From assembly GCA_023415825.1 (NCBI GenBank), contig JAEZJF010000019.1, forward strand, positions 116,173 through 180,172: a stretch of DNA of 64,000 bases, read 5' to 3'. This DNA is from Bacillota bacterium. Its GTDB lineage: Bacteria; Bacillota; Clostridia; DSM-8532. The notes beneath the pieces were generated by a model, which worked only from the letters and a program-made list of their open reading frames with translations, was not told where the DNA came from and did not search any database. Below are positions 8,855 to 17,108 of this stretch, piece after piece. Each line of letters begins with the position of its first letter. Within the stretch, counting starts at the first letter, position 1. Made by a program: the position numbers and the translations under genes.

Positions 8855-9744
8855 TGAAACAGCTCAGAAGGAGTATGCTTTATGTTCCGGGAAACAACCC
8901 CGGGATGATTCGTGATGCGCATATATACGGTTCGGACTGCCTGATGTTTGACCTTGAGGATTCGGTGTCCCTGAATGAAAAGGACACAGCGAGATTTCTA
9001 GTTTATCATGCCCTTAAAACCCTCAGCTTCAGAGGCAAAGAGGTGGTTGTCAGAATCAACGGGCTTGATACCGGCTTCGGTATGGATGATCTGGAAGCCA
9101 TGGTTCGTGCGCAGCCCGATGTCATTCGTCTGCCTAAAACCGAATCGGCGCAGGATGTTATTTATTGTGAAAGAGAAATTGAAAGAATAGAGGCCGCAGC
9201 GTGTATACCTGTCGGCAGGACCAAGATGATGGCTGCCATTGAAAGCGCCGCCGGAGTCCTCAATGCACGGGAGATCGCGCACTCAAGCAAGCGGCTTATC
9301 GGAATTGCACTGGGGGCGGAGGATTTTGTGACCGATATGGGAACAAGCCGTTCAGCCGAGAGCCTTGAGCTTTTGATGGCGAGGAGCATGATTTTAATGG
9401 CAGCGCGAAGCGCCAGAATTGATGCCATTGATACAGTCTACTCTGACATTAATAACCCAGAGGGCTTTATTGCAGAAGTTAAGCTTATCAAGCAGCTGGG
9501 CTTTGATGGCAAGTCGGTCATTAATCCCAATCAGATCAAACCCCTGCACCAGGTCTTTACACCCACCGAAAAAGAAATCAGTAAATCCCTTGCCATTATT
9601 GAAGCCATGGAGGAAGCCAGGCGCAAAGGCTCGGGCGTTATTAACTTAAATGGCAAAATGATCGACAAGCCTGTTGTCGAAAGGGCTGAGCATCTTCTTG
9701 AGCTAGCGGTCGCGGCAAAGGTACTAAGGAGAGCAATGCCATGA
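8854..9744 (+). CDS. citE: Citrate lyase beta subunit (citryl-ACP lyase)
   Basis: Protein of 296 residues of the HpcH/HpaI aldolase family. It splits citryl-ACP into oxaloacetate and acetyl-ACP in the cytosol. The N-terminus RRSMLYVPGNNPGM and the metal-site motif FDLEDSV are typical, and the active-site region GAEDFVTDMG is seen in the middle. It overlaps citD by one base and citF by four, as expected for subunits of one complex. Confidence 0.95.
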   Translation: MKQLRRSMLYVPGNNPGMIRDAHIYGSDCLMFDLEDSVSLNEKDTARFLVYHALKTLSFRGKEVVVRINGLDTGFGMDDLEAMVRAQPDVIRLPKTESAQDVIYCEREIERIEAAACIPVGRTKMMAAIESAAGVLNAREIAHSSKRLIGIALGAEDFVTDMGTSRSAESLELLMARSMILMAARSARIDAIDTVYSDINNPEGFIAEVKLIKQLGFDGKSVINPNQIKPLHQVFTPTEKEISKSLAIIEAMEEARRKGSGVINLNGKMIDKPVVERAEHLLELAVAAKVLRRAMP

Positions 9745-11285
9745 AAGAATTTAATTTGGATACCATCCCTCATATAGACCAAATGACAGGCATAAATGGT
9801 ATCTTTCACCAGGGCTGCAAGGCCATGCAGAAGGATACTAAAAGCCTTAAGGAGCGTAAGGCGGTTCACAACAAAATCGTGCCGAGCCTTGAAAAAGCCG
9901 TAGAATTGTGCGGTATAAAGGACGGCATGACCATTTCCTTTCACCATCATTTCAGAAACGGTGACTATATCATCAATAAGGTCATGGATACCCTTGCCGA
10001 AATGGGAATAAAGGGTTTGACGGTGGCCGCCAGTTCACTCATAGACATACATGAGCCCATGATTAACCATATCAAAAATGGTGTGGTCAGGCATATCGAA
10101 ACAAGCGGTATTCGTGGAAAGCTTGCCGAAGAAATATCAAACGGACTTATGGACGTTCCGGTGGTTTTCCGTTCCCACGGCGGTCGGGCTTATGCCATTG
10201 AAAGCGGCCAGCTTAAAATAGACGTAGCCTTTCTAGGTGCGCCGTCCTGTGACCCCTACGGCAACGCCAACGGGTACTCCCGTGATCACGATACAGGCAT
10301 TTCCTGCGGTTCCATGGGCTATGCCAAGCTTGACGCCCTCTATGCAGACAAGGTAGTCATAATTACCGACAATATTGTGCCCTATCCCAATGCGCCCTTT
10401 GGCATACCCCAGTCCCAGGTGGATTACATAGTCAAGGTGGATGCCATTGGTGATCCCCAGGGCATTATGAGTGGTGCAACCCGCTTCACCAAAAACCCCA
10501 AGGAGCTTCTGATGGCCCAGACTACCGCAGACGTCATTGCCGCCAGCGGCTATTTTTATGATGGATTTTCTTTTCAACTGGGTACCGGTGGCGCCTCACT
10601 GGCTACGGCGCAATTTTTAAGAGAAAAAATGCTTCAGGAGAATATTAAGGCCAGCTTTGCCTTGGGTGGCATCACCGGCCAGATTGTGAAGCTTCATGAA
10701 GAGGGGCTCATTAAAAAGATACTGGATGTGCAGTCCTTCGATCTGGTCGCGGCCGAATCTTTAAAAAATAACCGTTTCCATCAGCAGATTGACGCCTCCT
10801 ATTATGCCAGCCCGGGAAACGAGGGTTCGGCGGTAAACCAGCTTGACATCGTGGTATTGTCGGCACTGGAGGTTGACACCGATTTTAATGTCAATGTCAT
10901 AACCGGCTCTGACGGCATCATACGCGGTGCCATAGGAGGCCATTGCGATACCGCGGCGGGAGCCAGCGTATCCATAATTGTTGCGCCCCTGCTTCGGGGA
11001 AGGATACCCACTATTGTCAGAAAGCTGAACACCATTGTCACTCCGGGTAAAACCATAGACGTGGTTGTCACCGATCAGGGCATTGCGGTCAATCCCATAC
11101 GACAGGATCTTATGCAGCGTCTTTTAGACGCCGGGCTCCAGGTTATGCCCATTGAAGAGCTTATGGAGATGGCTGAGAAAATCGTTGGACGGCCCGACCC
11201 TATTCATTATACCGACAGAGTTGTGGGAATTGTGACTTATCGCGACGGATCAGTAATTGACCTTATCCGCCAGATAGCCGAGTAA
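9741..11285 (+). CDS. citF: Citrate lyase alpha subunit (citrate:acetyl-ACP transferase)
   Basis: Protein of 514 residues, the usual length. It swaps acetyl for citryl on the acyl carrier protein to start the cleavage cycle. The sequence is full length and collinear with the family (for example GMTISFHHHFRNGD, GAPSCDPYGNANGYSRDHD and GAIGGHCDTAAGA). ATGA overlap with citE. Together with CitD and CitE it makes the complete lyase; no oxaloacetate decarboxylase or citrate carrier gene lies nearby. Confidence 0.95.
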   Translation: MKEFNLDTIPHIDQMTGINGIFHQGCKAMQKDTKSLKERKAVHNKIVPSLEKAVELCGIKDGMTISFHHHFRNGDYIINKVMDTLAEMGIKGLTVAASSLIDIHEPMINHIKNGVVRHIETSGIRGKLAEEISNGLMDVPVVFRSHGGRAYAIESGQLKIDVAFLGAPSCDPYGNANGYSRDHDTGISCGSMGYAKLDALYADKVVIITDNIVPYPNAPFGIPQSQVDYIVKVDAIGDPQGIMSGATRFTKNPKELLMAQTTADVIAASGYFYDGFSFQLGTGGASLATAQFLREKMLQENIKASFALGGITGQIVKLHEEGLIKKILDVQSFDLVAAESLKNNRFHQQIDASYYASPGNEGSAVNQLDIVVLSALEVDTDFNVNVITGSDGIIRGAIGGHCDTAAGASVSIIVAPLLRGRIPTIVRKLNTIVTPGKTIDVVVTDQGIAVNPIRQDLMQRLLDAGLQVMPIEELMEMAEKIVGRPDPIHYTDRVVGIVTYRDGSVIDLIRQIAE

Positions 11286-11335
11286 CGAAGGATTTTAAAA
11301 TTTGTACATGTCCGAGCTTATTGGGGGGCTAAGTC

Positions 11336-12400
11336 ATGGATTACGGTCCGTACTGCTACGCATACGGGAACCCCTTTACGGGTGAAAATCTCAACAGGGT
11401 TAAGGCTTTTTTAAACCAAAACAAGCTTGACTATGATGACGGTATTTCATTTACCGTCAATCTTTACGACAATCAGAATGAAATCATCGCCACAGGTTCA
11501 ATGGAGGCCAATACTTTAAAATGCATCACCATATCAGACCTGTATCAAGGCGAGGGGCTTTGCGCATCGGTTTTAACACACCTTGTGACCCATGCCGTGC
11601 ATGAGGGGCACAAGCATCTTTTCCTTTTTACCAAGCCTGCCAACAAAAGTGTGTTCTCCGGCCTGGGCTTTTATCCCATGGTGGAAACTTCGGACATCTT
11701 GATGATGGAAAATAAGAAAAATGGCTTGCAAAGCTTTGTCAGCTCCCTATACCGACCTGAGACAGTCTCAGACATCGGAGCAATTGTAGCCAACTGCAAT
11801 CCTTTTACAAACGGTCATCTGTATCTGATTGAAACAGCAGCCCGTGCATGTGAGTGGCTCCATCTCTTTATTCTTTCAGAGGATAAAAGTGATTTTAGCG
11901 CTGAGGTACGCTATCGGCTGGTCCGTGAGGGAGTATCCCACCTTAAGAATGTGACGGTACATGGCACATCGGATTATCTCCTTTCTTCCGCTACCTTCCC
12001 GTCCTATTTCATAAAGAACAAAGCGAAGATTGATGAAATCAATTGTACTCTTGACTTAACTCTTTTCAAGGAGTCCTTTGCGAGAAATCTGAATATAACC
12101 AAGCGTTTCGTTGGTACAGAGCCCTTTTGTCCTGTAACTGCAAAATACAATGCGCAGATGAAGGAATTTTTTAAAGGCACCGATATTGAGGTCGTTGAAA
12201 TACCGCGGCTTTTAGCCGAGGGCGAGGGAATTAGCGCATCCAGGGTTCGAAAGCTCATGTCTGAAGGGGATTACGATGCTATCAGATTACTTGTGCCTCC
12301 AGTGACTTATGGCTATATTCTTTCGGAAGAGGGCAGGCAGATAGCCGAAAAGCTTAAAAATGAGGCTATTCAGGTACAGAATCTGAAGCATGGAGCCTAA
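11336..12400 (+). CDS. citC: [Citrate (pro-3S)-lyase] ligase
   Basis: Protein of 354 residues that acetylates the thiol of the CitD prosthetic group with acetate and ATP to activate the lyase. Residues 1-130 form a GNAT-like domain, as is usual for CitC. The nucleotidyltransferase part has the HxGH-type motif NCNPFTNGHLYL and the C-terminal ISASRVRKLM. It starts after GGGGGG about 50 bases past citF. Gene order citDEFC then citXG differs from the common citCDEF order seen in enterobacteria. Confidence 0.93.
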   Translation: MDYGPYCYAYGNPFTGENLNRVKAFLNQNKLDYDDGISFTVNLYDNQNEIIATGSMEANTLKCITISDLYQGEGLCASVLTHLVTHAVHEGHKHLFLFTKPANKSVFSGLGFYPMVETSDILMMENKKNGLQSFVSSLYRPETVSDIGAIVANCNPFTNGHLYLIETAARACEWLHLFILSEDKSDFSAEVRYRLVREGVSHLKNVTVHGTSDYLLSSATFPSYFIKNKAKIDEINCTLDLTLFKESFARNLNITKRFVGTEPFCPVTAKYNAQMKEFFKGTDIEVVEIPRLLAEGEGISASRVRKLMSEGDYDAIRLLVPPVTYGYILSEEGRQIAEKLKNEAIQVQNLKHGA

Positions 12401-12412
12401 AAGGAGGAGAGT

Positions 12413-13846
12413 ATGGATAGGAATCAATTGCTCGACGGCCAACCCATTACACTTGAGCAGATGCTTGCGGCTAGGGAAGAGCGGGTAAGTATCCAGAGGC
12501 GTCTCCTTGATGGCTTCAAGCTGCCGGTTATTTGTTTTACCCTCAATATTGCAGGGCCTGTTAAGCTTTTTAATTTGGCGCTTAAGGCTTTTGACAGGGG
12601 CAAAGAGCTTATTAAGAAGAAGCTGGGGCAATCAGGCCATATGCTGGTAAGCTGTGAGGAAAAGGTTACGAATACCGGCTGCGAGGCCTTTTTTGTGGTA
12701 GAGGGAGATGCCCATTCCGTAAAAAAAATCATGGTCGATATTGAGGATGGGGAAGCCATAGGGCGGTTATTTGATATGGATGTTATAAAGCCCGAAGGTG
12801 AAAAGCTTTCCCGAGAGGACATCGGCTTGTCTCCCCGCCGCTGCCTGCTATGCGATAACCCCGCAGTCCTGTGTTCCCGAAGCAGAAACCATTCCCTTGA
12901 GCTTATTCAAAGCGAAACAGTACGAATGTTTAAGGACTATTTTGATCATGAATATGCTGAGAAAATAGCATCTCTTGCCCAGCGCTCCATTTTGTACGAG
13001 GTCTGTGTCACACCTAAGCCGGGACTGGTAGACCGCCACCATTCGGGAGCCCATAAGGACATGGATATCTATACGTTTATGAGCAGTGCATCCGTACTCT
13101 ACCCTTATTTTTACCGGTTTGTGATCCATGGCCTCAATGCCGGAGAGAAAAGTCTCCAGGAGCTTTTCAGATCAGCCAGATACCTGGGAATTGAGGCTGA
13201 GGAAGCTATGCTTAAAGCCACCCATGGCGTTAATACCCATAAGGGCATCATATTCTCCATAGGTATTATTTGTATAGCTCTGGGATACCTTCATGGAAAG
13301 GCCTTGCCTGAGACCCTGGAAAGCCTGCAATTGCTATGCCGGGAGATGGTAAGCTCAGATATGGAGAATGATTTTAAAAAGATACCGAAGAAAACAGCTA
13401 AAACCAATGGTGAAAGGCTATATACTCAGTATGGCCTTACCGGTGTAAGGGGAGAGGCTGCAAGCGGCTTTTCATCGGTGATATGCTATGGGCTTCCCGT
13501 TTTCCAAGCACTCATAGCCCAAGGCTGCTCGCTGAATGATACGGGAGCTCTGACCCTTCTTCATCTTATTGCCCATGTAGAGGATACCAACATTATTGCC
13601 CGGTCGAACCCGGAAGTATTAAGAACGGTCCAGAAGGAGATAAGCCAATTAATTGAAAGTCTTTTGCCAGGAACTCGGGATCTATTTGAGGGAGGGATTA
13701 TTAATAAGAATTATATCAACCATGAGGTTATAGGCAGAATAAAAAAGCTGGATGATTTATTTATGCATCATAACATAAGCCCGGGTGGCTGCGCCGACTT
13801 ACTGGCCGTAACCTACATGCTTTACTTTCTTGGCCTGCCCGAATAA
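12413..13846 (+). CDS. citXG: CitX-CitG fusion: citrate lyase prosthetic group synthesis and transfer
   Basis: Protein of 477 residues joining two enzymes. Residues 1-180 are CitX, the holo-citrate lyase synthase (GLSPRRCLLCDNPA, CSRSRNHS). Residues 190-470 are CitG, the triphosphoribosyl-dephospho-CoA synthase (VTPKPGLVDRHHSGAHKD, ATHGVNTHKG, GVRGEAASGF, HVEDTNI). CitG joins the ribosyl-triphosphate of ATP to dephospho-CoA through a ribosyl-ribose bond, releasing adenine; CitX then attaches the group to CitD. Such fusions are known in other bacteria. It ends the operon and its stop lies one base from that of the convergent rhodanese gene. Confidence 0.93.
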   Translation: MDRNQLLDGQPITLEQMLAAREERVSIQRRLLDGFKLPVICFTLNIAGPVKLFNLALKAFDRGKELIKKKLGQSGHMLVSCEEKVTNTGCEAFFVVEGDAHSVKKIMVDIEDGEAIGRLFDMDVIKPEGEKLSREDIGLSPRRCLLCDNPAVLCSRSRNHSLELIQSETVRMFKDYFDHEYAEKIASLAQRSILYEVCVTPKPGLVDRHHSGAHKDMDIYTFMSSASVLYPYFYRFVIHGLNAGEKSLQELFRSARYLGIEAEEAMLKATHGVNTHKGIIFSIGIICIALGYLHGKALPETLESLQLLCREMVSSDMENDFKKIPKKTAKTNGERLYTQYGLTGVRGEAASGFSSVICYGLPVFQALIAQGCSLNDTGALTLLHLIAHVEDTNIIARSNPEVLRTVQKEISQLIESLLPGTRDLFEGGIINKNYINHEVIGRIKKLDDLFMHHNISPGGCADLLAVTYMLYFLGLPE

Positions 13847-13847
13847 C

Positions 13848-14231
13848 TCATCCTTCCCCCTCTGTCTCATAAGGCCAGTCTATAATGCCTCCCAGATCAA
13901 AAACCTTGGTATAGCCCATCTCAACAAGGTTTTTTGCGGCTTTGGCACTTCTGTTGCCGCTTCGGCAGTAGATAATGACAGTTGTATTTTTATCGGGAAC
14001 GACTTCTCCTATTTTTTCTTTTATTTCGTAATCAGGAATAAGAATACTGTCCGGTATTCGAATCGCCTTGTGCTCCTCAGGTGTGCGCACATCGATAAGA
14101 ACTGCCTTGCTGTCTTTCTTTAAAAGATTTACGGCATCTTCAGGGGATATAGGGGAAAATGTATCGGCCTTGGTACAGGCTGAAAAGGAGAATATTAAAA
14201 GGCTTAACACTGCCAATATTATTTTTTTCAT
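13848..14231 (-). CDS. Rhodanese-domain lipoprotein
   Basis: Protein of 127 residues: a lipoprotein signal (MKKIILAVLSLLIFSFSAC, lipobox FSAC) followed by one rhodanese domain. The active-site loop YCRSGNRSAKAA carries the catalytic Cys and the domain opens with VLIDVRTPEEH. The start at 14231 has AGGAAGG upstream. Anchored outside the membrane, it may move sulfane sulfur or act in thiol chemistry; partners are not visible. It is convergent with the citrate lyase operon and probably a single-gene unit. Confidence 0.9.
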   Translation of the reverse strand: MKKIILAVLSLLIFSFSACTKADTFSPISPEDAVNLLKKDSKAVLIDVRTPEEHKAIRIPDSILIPDYEIKEKIGEVVPDKNTTVIIYCRSGNRSAKAAKNLVEMGYTKVFDLGGIIDWPYETEGEG

Positions 14232-14594
14232 AAAAACGCCTTCCTTTCTCATTATATTCTGTTACTTTCTTTTTATCATACAGCCTGTCTCTATGGCTTA
14301 AAAGTAACCATGTTACAATTTGATTTAAATGGTTAAAAGAAAGTTGACAATAATAATTACCAAAGGGCACCTTTTTTGGTTAAAGTGATATGAGATTATG
14401 ATGCCGGGACGCTTTCACAGTAAGCTTTTAGACCAATGAAAGGGAGGGAATTTTTATTACAAGTTTTGGGGACTATAACTCCAAAAGCCGCTCATAGAGA
14501 CGATGCTGGCGATCGACAAAAAGCTTAACCCGCCCTAGGAAACATTCTAAAAAGAAAATTTTTAAAAAATTTTTAAAAATGATGGCTTTTTATG
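14232..14594. other. Intergenic region between rhodanese and HU genes, no gene recognised
   Basis: About 360 bases without a convincing open frame. A GC-richer part (about 14397-14545) contains a possible hairpin (TTTTGGGG with CTCCAAAA, 14463-14486). It does not match any riboswitch or small RNA family recognised here. It could be the leader of the HU gene or an unlisted small RNA. Confidence 0.3.
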
Positions 14595-14622
14595 TTGTTT
14601 TATGAAATAATATGGGTATAAA
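14595..14622 (+). promoter_or_regulatory. Probable promoter of the HU gene
   Basis: TTGTTT (14595-14600) and TATAAA (14617-14622) with a 16-base spacer, about 45 bases before the HU start codon and its GGAAGGAG ribosome site. Confidence 0.45.
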
Positions 14623-14667
14623 TTATTTGGCATATAGTGCCATAAATTATCCGGAAGGAGAGTTGAC

Positions 14668-14961
14668 ATGAATAAGGCAGATCTTATTGATGCAATTGCC
14701 AAAAAGGCGGAAATGACAAAGAAGGATGCAGGTATAGCCCTCGACGCTATCATCGAAAGCATCAGTGCTTCTTTGGCTAAAACTGAAAAGGTTACTCTCG
14801 TAGGTTTTGGTACATTTGATGTGAGAGAGCGCAAAGCACGCACAGGCGTTAATCCTCGCACAAAGGCTAAGATCAAGATTCCTGCTTCCAAGGCTCCTGT
14901 TTTCAAGGCAGGCAAAGAGCTGAAGGAAAAAGTTGCTGCAGCTAAGGGTAAGAAGAAATAA
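14668..14961 (+). CDS. hup: DNA-binding protein HU
   Basis: Protein of 97 residues, full length for HU. MNKADLIDAIA at the start, GFGTFDVRERKARTG in the core and the DNA-clasping arm with NPRTKAKIKIPASKAPVFKA are all present; a short Lys-rich tail follows. It bends and packs DNA as a homodimer in the nucleoid. It is a single-gene unit with its own promoter and a clear terminator. Confidence 0.96.
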   Translation: MNKADLIDAIAKKAEMTKKDAGIALDAIIESISASLAKTEKVTLVGFGTFDVRERKARTGVNPRTKAKIKIPASKAPVFKAGKELKEKVAAAKGKKK

Positions 14962-14971
14962 TAATTCACAA

Positions 14972-15006
14972 TAAAAAAAGCAGTCGTTCTACGGCTGCTT
15001 TTTTTA
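14972..15006 (+). terminator. Intrinsic terminator after HU
   Basis: A-run, stem AAAGCAG / CTGCTTT and a long T-run. It has the form of a Rho-independent terminator 10 bases past the stop codon. Confidence 0.85.
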
Positions 15007-15092
15007 TGTGGTAAATTCTTTTTTTCTGCTGTTTTTACAAATAGTTTCGTGTAAAATTGTAACAGAGGGTCTTAAAGACGTGGAAGGAACAA

Positions 15093-15150
15093 GGGTTCTT
15101 AAAACAATAAAAACCGCTTCAAAAGTGGGAGGTTATTGTTTTAAGAGCCC
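15093..15150 (+). promoter_or_regulatory. Long leader hairpin before the ABC-2 exporter operon
   Basis: Arms 15093-15110 and 15133-15150 pair over 18 positions with one G-U, and an inner 6-bp stem (CCGCTT, 15114-15119, with AAGTGG, 15123-15128) fills the loop. A strong GGGAGG sequence (15127-15132) lies inside the folded part, while the start codon at 15163 has only a weak AGGA nearby. No T-run follows. It may control translation or stability of the exporter mRNA (inference). Confidence 0.5.
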
Positions 15151-15162
15151 TAGTACAGGAAC

Positions 15163-15894
15163 ATGAACACTAATGCATTAATATCGGTAAAAAATATCAC
15201 AAAAAAATATAAGGGCAGGAAAGCCCTTAATGATATTACATTTGATATCGGTAAAGGTGAGATATTCGGACTGATAGGCCCCAACGGAGCGGGTAAATCA
15301 ACCTTTATATCCCTTATGGCAACTATTAATAAACCGGAATCGGGGGATATTCTAATTGAAGGAGAAAGTATTCAGAAAAATCCTGATAGTCTCAGATCCC
15401 GCCTTGGATATGTCCCTCAGGAAATCGCTCTGTACCCCATGCTATCAGCCTATGACAATTTAGATTTCTGGGGAGGAATTTACGGTATAGAAGCTTCCCT
15501 TAAAAAGGAAAGGATTGAGCATATTCTCCGGATTATGAAGCTGTATGACAGAAGGAACGATAGGGTCAAAACCTTTTCAGGAGGAATGAAAAGACGTCTT
15601 AATATTGCGGCATCTCTTCTTCACAAGCCTGACATACTCATTATGGATGAGCCGACAGCCGGTGTGGATGTTCTTTCTCGTGCCACCATCGCCGAGTTGA
15701 TTCAGGGGCTCAAAAAAGAGGGATGTACCATCATCATCACCAGTCACTATATTGATGAGCTGGAGCTTCTATGTGACCGTATTGCCGTTTTAAACAGCGG
15801 GGCCCTCCTCTATTCGGGAACCATTGATGATGTTTTGAATTCCTCCGGCAGTAACAGCTTGGAACAGCTTATGCTTAAGCTGGAGGAGGCATAA
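15163..15894 (+). CDS. ABC transporter ATP-binding protein (ABC-2 exporter)
   Basis: ATPase of 243 residues of the drug/lipid exporter (CcmA/YhaQ-like) group. Walker A GPNGAGKST starts at residue 39, the signature FSGGMKRRLNIA is near residue 137 and Walker B ILIMDEPTAGVD follows. The stop overlaps the start of the first permease gene (TAATG), so all three exporter proteins should be made together. It powers efflux of an unknown substrate, possibly an antimicrobial. Confidence 0.92.
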   Translation: MNTNALISVKNITKKYKGRKALNDITFDIGKGEIFGLIGPNGAGKSTFISLMATINKPESGDILIEGESIQKNPDSLRSRLGYVPQEIALYPMLSAYDNLDFWGGIYGIEASLKKERIEHILRIMKLYDRRNDRVKTFSGGMKRRLNIAASLLHKPDILIMDEPTAGVDVLSRATIAELIQGLKKEGCTIIITSHYIDELELLCDRIAVLNSGALLYSGTIDDVLNSSGSNSLEQLMLKLEEA

Positions 15895-17108
15895 TGTCCA
15901 GCTTTATGACCCTATTAAGAAATGATCTCAAACTCATGCTCAAGGATTACAAGACCCTTATCATAATCCTTATAATGCCCCTTGTAGTTATTTGGATATT
16001 TGCTCAGGCCCTTTCACCACTTCTTGAAAAAAGCACCTTTGTTGAGCCCTTCAAAATAATTATAGTTGATGAGGAACAATCGGCTTGGACGGGACTTTTG
16101 GCAGCACAGCTCAAAAACCTGGAAATCGTTGAGCAAGTTCTCTTTGCTGATGAAAAAGAAGCCCGGGAGCTCATTGAAAAACATGAAGCAGCTGCGGCCA
16201 TCGTCCTCCCTGAAGGTCTCATCAGCAGTGTGGATTATTGGGAGCCTTTGGCGGCAAAGGTCATAGGTTCAAATCTTTTATATCTTCAATCCAATCTGGT
16301 CAAGAATATTGCCTTTGTCGGGTCTACTGCAGTATCTGCAGGCCTCGCCTCTCTTAATGTCATCTATAATCTGGAGGCTGATGGGGGCTATTCTGATGAA
16401 GCACTCTATGAAGAGGTTAAAAAGGCAAACGAGACCTATATACGTTTAATTCTCAATCGAAAGGCCATTATCTCAGAGGAAAAGCTTCAGACACCCGATG
16501 TGAATCCGGTTATATATTATGCCTTGTCCCTATTGGCCATCTTTACGTTGTTTTCGTCCATTCCCTGTATGAAGCTTTTGACCGAGGAAAGAAGGTTGGG
16601 GATTTTATCGAGACTTAATGCAACGCCTACCAAGAGCTGGGAGACGGTTGTATCAAAGCTTTTGGTATCCTTTATGATTTCTGCGGTCCAGTTTTCCATT
16701 ATTGCAATTTTTATGGCCATTGCAGGAGGAAGAACAGTAACATCACAGCTTCTATCCATGATTCCTGTTTTTGTGGCCACTACCCTTGCTGCGGGTGCGT
16801 TTTCACTTCTTATAGCAAGTCTTGCAAGCTCGGGAAGTGCCGCAGATCTCATCGCCAATCTTTCCATTCTGTTGATGGCCATCATAGGCGGGAGTCTCTA
16901 TCCATTGCCATCGTTGCCCGAAGCCTGTCGGCCATTTAGTGTTCTGACTATCAATCGCTGGGCAGCGGAAGGTTTTTTAAGTGCCCTGTACGGCGATCAC
17001 TATTCGGATACCCTGAGAAGCTGTATGGCCTTGATCCTACTGACAGGACTCTTTTTGGCGGCTGCATCAATCATTCTCAAGATTAAGCGCAGGAGGGTGG
17101 AGGGATGA
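15894..17108 (+). CDS. ABC-2 type permease, subunit 1
   Basis: Protein of 404 residues with the ABC-2 exporter layout. One N-terminal membrane helix (LIIILIMPLVVIWIFAQAL) is followed by a large extracytoplasmic domain (residues ~45-205) and five or six C-terminal helices. It overlaps the ATPase gene by one base and the next permease by four. It pairs with the homologous second permease. Confidence 0.88.
   Translation: MSSFMTLLRNDLKLMLKDYKTLIIILIMPLVVIWIFAQALSPLLEKSTFVEPFKIIIVDEEQSAWTGLLAAQLKNLEIVEQVLFADEKEARELIEKHEAAAAIVLPEGLISSVDYWEPLAAKVIGSNLLYLQSNLVKNIAFVGSTAVSAGLASLNVIYNLEADGGYSDEALYEEVKKANETYIRLILNRKAIISEEKLQTPDVNPVIYYALSLLAIFTLFSSIPCMKLLTEERRLGILSRLNATPTKSWETVVSKLLVSFMISAVQFSIIAIFMAIAGGRTVTSQLLSMIPVFVATTLAAGAFSLLIASLASSGSAADLIANLSILLMAIIGGSLYPLPSLPEACRPFSVLTINRWAAEGFLSALYGDHYSDTLRSCMALILLTGLFLAAASIILKIKRRRVEG

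Noticed and set aside
14397..14545. c-di-GMP, ZTP or SAM riboswitch upstream of HU
   Set aside because: Short matches (such as GGGACGC) do not extend to the conserved cores of these classes, and HU is not a usual target.
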